Source of the DNA: a bacterium
GTDB taxonomy: Bacteria > Patescibacteriota > Minisyncoccia > Minisyncoccales > MHMH01
Assembly (NCBI GenBank): GCA_030648815.1
Contig: JAUSHA010000063.1
Span: 1-20,591, forward strand
Direction: 5' to 3'
Length of the DNA: 20,591 bases
Shown here: positions 19,525-20,591 of the stretch, one piece after another
Layout: every line of letters begins with the position of its first letter
Position numbering within the stretch: position 1 is the stretch's first letter
The notes under the pieces: generated by a model
The model's input: the letters and a program-made list of their open reading frames with translations, nothing else
Told to the model about the DNA's origin: nothing
Database searches by the model: none
Program-made: the position numbers and the translations under genes

Positions 19525-19856
19525 TGCAAAAAATATTAACTATGGAAATACGGATCTTTGACAGAGAATTAGAAAAGTTTATCCAATCCCTAGAGAAATC
19601 GACAATAGCTAAAGCGTTACGGACGGTTGATCTTCTTAAGATTTTTGGTTCGCGATTGGGAATGCCCCATAGTAAGAAAGTGGCAGATCGACTTTTTGAA
19701 TTGCGTATTCGCGGCTCGCAAGAAGTTAGGATTTTTTACACCTTTAATGAGAAGTCTATTGTTCTTTTGTGCGGTTTCGTGAAAAAATCTGATAAAATTC
19801 CCCGGAAAGAAATAAATATTGCCATAAATAAACTGCGGTTGCTTGACACGGTATAA
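19524..19856 (+). CDS. HigB/Gp49-like toxin of the RelE superfamily
   Basis: A 110-aa predicted ribosome-dependent mRNA interferase. Family features are 'FDRELEKFIQSLE' at the start, 'DLLKIFGSRLGMPHSKKV', 'LFELRIRGSQEVRIFYTF' and 'IVLLCGFVKKSDKIPRKEI', the last being the conserved 'GF.KK..K.P..EI' block of the phage-derived Gp49-like/HigB family. The ATG at 19524 overlaps the preceding stop; a second ATG at 19542 ('MEIRIF') is equally close to the family's usual start. The toxin precedes its antitoxin, the HigBA order. The pair sits between surface-protein sets 3 and 4. Confidence 0.88.
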   Translation: MQKILTMEIRIFDRELEKFIQSLEKSTIAKALRTVDLLKIFGSRLGMPHSKKVADRLFELRIRGSQEVRIFYTFNEKSIVLLCGFVKKSDKIPRKEINIAINKLRLLDTV

Positions 19857-19871
19857 CGTATAAGTTATATT
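19843..19871 (+). promoter_or_regulatory. Internal promoter and palindromic operator for the antitoxin gene
   Basis: TTGACA (19843-19848), 17-bp spacer, TATATT (19866-19871). The inverted repeat TATAAC-N6-GTTATA (19852-19869) covers the spacer and -10 box, a natural site for the HTH antitoxin. The -10 is 8 bp from the antitoxin ATG, so the transcript would be nearly leaderless. Confidence 0.7.
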
Positions 19872-19879
19872 GAGAGTAT

Positions 19880-20152
19880 ATGGAAAACTATAAACAATTT
19901 AAAGTAAAATTATTGAAAGATAGAAAAATTTTGAAGGCATACGAAGATATCGGGCCTGAATTTAATTTGGTTCGGATGATTATTCAAAAAAGGATTAAAG
20001 AGGGTCTTACTCAAAAAGAACTTGCCCTAAAAGTGGGTACGAAACAATCTGCGATTTCTCGTCTTGAATCCGGCGCATATAATCCGACAGTTTCTATTTT
20101 AAGAAAAGTCGCAGAGGCGCTGGACGCACAAATTAAAATCTCAATACGATAA
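19880..20152 (+). CDS. HigA-like XRE-family antitoxin
   Basis: A 90-aa DNA-binding antitoxin. The C-terminal half is a Cro/CI helix-turn-helix: 'LTQKELALKVGTKQSAISRLESGAYNPTVSILRKVAEAL' spans all five helices. The N-terminal 40 residues ('YKQFKVKLLKDRKILKAYEDIGPEF') are the toxin-contacting part usual for this subtype. It follows the HigB-type toxin by 23 bp and has its own promoter in the toxin's last codons, which would allow antitoxin excess, with an overlapping palindrome for autorepression. Confidence 0.9.
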   Translation: MENYKQFKVKLLKDRKILKAYEDIGPEFNLVRMIIQKRIKEGLTQKELALKVGTKQSAISRLESGAYNPTVSILRKVAEALDAQIKISIR

Positions 20153-20178
20153 TAATTTTTAGGATTTTTTTCGATATT

Positions 20179-20591
20179 ATGCTTAAAAAAATCATTTCTT
20201 TTCTCCCCCAGATTTTAGCTTTACTTTTTTTGGTCGGTTTCGCAGTTTTTGCCTGGCAGGAGCCGACCAGCGCACCGCCCGCAGACAACGTGTCAGCTCC
20301 CCTGAATATTAGCGATACCGGCCAGTCAAAATCCGGCTGGTTGACTACTCTGAAAAGTTTATTCATCGGTTCTACGCCGAGCGGTGCAGAACAGGGGACG
20401 ACCGGCGTCTTAAGAACAACTGGCGGAGCTATTTTAAACACCGGTAACGCCACCACAGGTCTTATTATTTCTTCCGGCAACGTCGGAATCGGGACGGCCA
20501 GCCCCGGAGCAAAATTGGATGTTAATGGCGACATCAAAGCCATAAGCTTGATAAATACCGGCGGGTCTGTTTTGCCATCTTGCAGCGCCAC
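20179..20591 (+). CDS. Surface protein 4 (partial, runs off the window): signal/anchor module and VGIGT motif
   Basis: The frame is open from ATG 20179 to the end of the window (137 codons). It begins 'MLKKIISFLPQILALLFLVGF', then 'AWQEPTSAPPADNVSAPLNIS', a diverged copy of the module in surface proteins 1-3. Residues about 60-110 hold 'GVLRTTGGAILNTGNATTGLI', then 'GNVGIGTASPGAKLDVNGDI', a textbook tail-fibre-like motif shared with proteins 2 and 3. The distal domain lies outside the window. The gene starts 26 bp after the antitoxin stop. Confidence 0.8.
   Translation, partial: MLKKIISFLPQILALLFLVGFAVFAWQEPTSAPPADNVSAPLNISDTGQSKSGWLTTLKSLFIGSTPSGAEQGTTGVLRTTGGAILNTGNATTGLIISSGNVGIGTASPGAKLDVNGDIKAISLINTGGSVLPSCSA

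Noticed and set aside
20133..20591. Long open frame on the minus strand at the window end
   Set aside because: It is antisense to the clear plus-strand surface protein 4, which carries the shared export module and the VGIGT motif; the minus frame has no family features.

Overview
The window looks like a piece of a Candidate Phyla Radiation (Patescibacteria) genome, most likely a Parcubacteria-type lineage. This is inferred from several traits. The genes are compact and often overlap by ATGA, and many lack a Shine-Dalgarno. Short palindromes are written into reading frames (the SLPAGQAG peptide in NusA). A family of anchored surface proteins starts with a 'KYLPQIIA..FLAGFVAYAWTEP..PPGGNV' segment, and small ILKSLTA-repeat proteins accompany it. 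UGA acts as a stop codon (trigger-factor remnant, clpP, PHP gene), so this is standard code 11 and not a UGA-Gly lineage.

Left part (1-5447): the 3' end of a CCA-adding enzyme gene, tRNA-Pro(CGG), a minus-strand zinc-ribbon nuclease with a homing-endonuclease-associated repeat, and then an orphan 3' end of a second Pro-like tRNA. That fragment touches the start codon of a large transglutaminase-like/TPR protein. A membrane-anchored FN3-like protein, a small conserved CPR protein, tRNA-Ala(CGC), a repeat-rich spacer and a GIY-YIG nuclease gene broken by a 5-bp tandem repeat follow.

Middle (5445-8507): a small unknown gene and a PHP-family phosphoesterase diverge from overlapping promoters. 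Dihydroorotate dehydrogenase (pyrD) follows, and then a two-gene minus-strand operon of unknown function that includes a zinc ribbon. Several intrinsic terminators and near-consensus sigma70-type promoters are readable here.

Core-gene block (8520-14083): nusA sits between two inverted copies of an 80-bp MITE-like repeat. A membrane pyrophosphatase follows, packed in one apparent operon with a trigger-factor remnant lacking its ribosome-binding and PPIase domains, clpP, a DUF6922-like gene and an AbiEii-type nucleotidyltransferase toxin.

Right part (14169-20591): a surface-protein cluster. Four paralogous large proteins share one N-terminal signal/anchor module but have unrelated distal domains: polyglycine plus tail-fibre-like C-terminus, beta-sandwich, short Cys/Trp-rich domain, and one cut by the window end. 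Each of the first three is followed, overlapping or within 16 bp, by a small single-span membrane protein. A HigBA-type toxin-antitoxin pair separates the third and fourth sets. The cluster reads as a modular, probably fast-evolving cell-surface or adhesin locus and is the best candidate in the window for an undescribed system.
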